This document shows positions 63,652-64,000 of a DNA stretch of 64,000 bases, one piece after another (within the stretch, counting starts at the first letter, position 1; each line of letters begins with the position of its first letter). The position numbers were made by a program, and so were the translations under genes. The notes beneath the pieces were generated by a model. The model saw only the letters and a list, made by a program, of their open reading frames with translations. It was not told the origin of the DNA and did no database searches. This DNA is from Paenibacillus_Z sp042653205 (GTDB taxonomy: Bacteria > Bacillota > Bacilli > Paenibacillales > Paenibacillaceae), in the NCBI RefSeq assembly GCF_042653205.1, contig NZ_JBHSHY010000003.1:1-64000 (forward strand), read 5' to 3'.

Positions 63652-64000
63652 ATGTTGGGCATTAACATCGAATCCCTCATCAAGATTGATGCGAGTTTAC
63701 CTTTGCCGATTAACATTCAGATAAAAGAGCAAATTAAACTGCTTATCAGCAATGAGGTCCTCTCCCCTGGAGACGGACTTCCTTCCACGAACCAGCTAGC
63801 CGACCATCTCGACATCAACCGCAACACCATACAATGGGTATACTCTCAATTAAAGGACGAAGGATTATTGATTATACAAAAGGGCCGCGGGACCCGAATC
63901 GCGAACGAAGCGAACATTGAAGAATTTAAGAGGAATAACCCCTATTATCCCTTCGTTCAAGAGATGATGATCCGTTCTAGCGAAGCGAGTTATCCTCCCG
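63652..64000 (+). CDS. GntR-family regulator, N-terminal part (runs off right edge)
   Basis: At least 116 aa; no stop before the edge. ATG 63652 follows GGTTGGTGAG. The visible part is a GntR winged helix (LPINIQIKEQIKLLISN, LPSTNQLADHLDINRNTIQW, LLIIQKGRGTRI) preceded by about 20 extra residues. The effector domain lies outside the window, so YtrA-, HutC- or MocR-type cannot be decided. Divergent from the TDT/EamA genes, which it may control. A candidate promoter (TTGCAA, 17 bp, TAAACT) lies about 40-75 bp upstream. Confidence 0.85.
   Translation, partial: MLGINIESLIKIDASLPLPINIQIKEQIKLLISNEVLSPGDGLPSTNQLADHLDINRNTIQWVYSQLKDEGLLIIQKGRGTRIANEANIEEFKRNNPYYPFVQEMMIRSSEASYPP

Noticed and set aside
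1..64000. CRISPR arrays, tRNA or rRNA genes
   Set aside because: No regularly spaced repeats and no tRNA or rRNA signature were noticed on either strand; small tRNAs cannot be fully excluded without a scan.

Overview
The window looks like chromosomal DNA of a GC-rich member of the Paenibacillaceae (Cohnella or a high-GC Paenibacillus). This rests on the gene families, not on a marker gene: an S-layer (SLH) anchored subtilase, several Lpl/Ytc/Yes-type sugar ABC importers each with two permeases and a large binding protein, YesM/YesN-type sensors, a DUF5696 + YIP1 cluster, and strong Shine-Dalgarno sites with frequent GTG and TTG starts. No rRNA, tRNA or CRISPR array was seen. The last 2.5 kb is visibly more AT-rich than the rest.

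Layout. 1-130: hairpin or inverted-repeat end and a possible transposase start leaving the window (minus). 750-8427 (+): two subtilisin-family secreted proteins; the first has lost all three catalytic residues, the second is intact and SLH-anchored. 13411-8727 (-): amino-sugar-acid operon (deacetylase-like metallohydrolase, DgaE-like PLP lyase, DgaF-like aldolase, KDG kinase, GntR regulator). 13590-15917 (+): membrane-bound AraC regulator. 20740-16024 (-): sugar ABC importer plus GH130 phosphorylase. 21767-21171 and 23729-21813 (-): P-loop kinase-like protein, GH5 lipoprotein, GNAT. 36183-23820 (-): large tightly packed operon with one membrane-anchored binding protein, two permease pairs, an NHL/TPR membrane protein, a YIP1 protein, a DUF5696 protein and a PhyH-type dioxygenase; this is the best candidate for an undescribed system. 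37833-36427 (-): stand-alone sugar-binding lipoprotein behind a clear sigma-A promoter and a cre-like site. 45113-38476 (-): MacAB-like ABC export operon (two ATPases, one adaptor lipoprotein, one large FtsX permease; the second ATPase carries an AbrB-like tail) ending in a LacI-type regulator. 46558-45458 (-): CapA-like protein. 46790-50175 (+): YesN/YesM two-component pair. 54737-50229 (-): nucleoside hydrolase plus sugar-type ABC importer. 57124-55055 (-): dipeptidase E-like protein, NIPSNAP protein, aldo/keto reductase. 61281-57424 (-): ssuADCB sulfonate use, with a terminator-like leader hairpin. 63449-61473 (-): SLAC1/TDT and EamA transporters, divergent from a partial GntR gene at the right edge.

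How it fits together. Most of the window serves scavenging of carbohydrates and sulfur: surface proteases and GH5 outside, ABC importers across the membrane, GH130 / KDG-KDPG enzymes / nucleoside hydrolase / SsuD inside, and local sensors (AraC, YesMN, LacI, GntR). Two perfect matches to the CcpA (cre) consensus lie just downstream of -10 boxes, suggesting catabolite control of the ABC exporter and of the YesMN pair. Functions are assigned by reading motifs; no database search was run.
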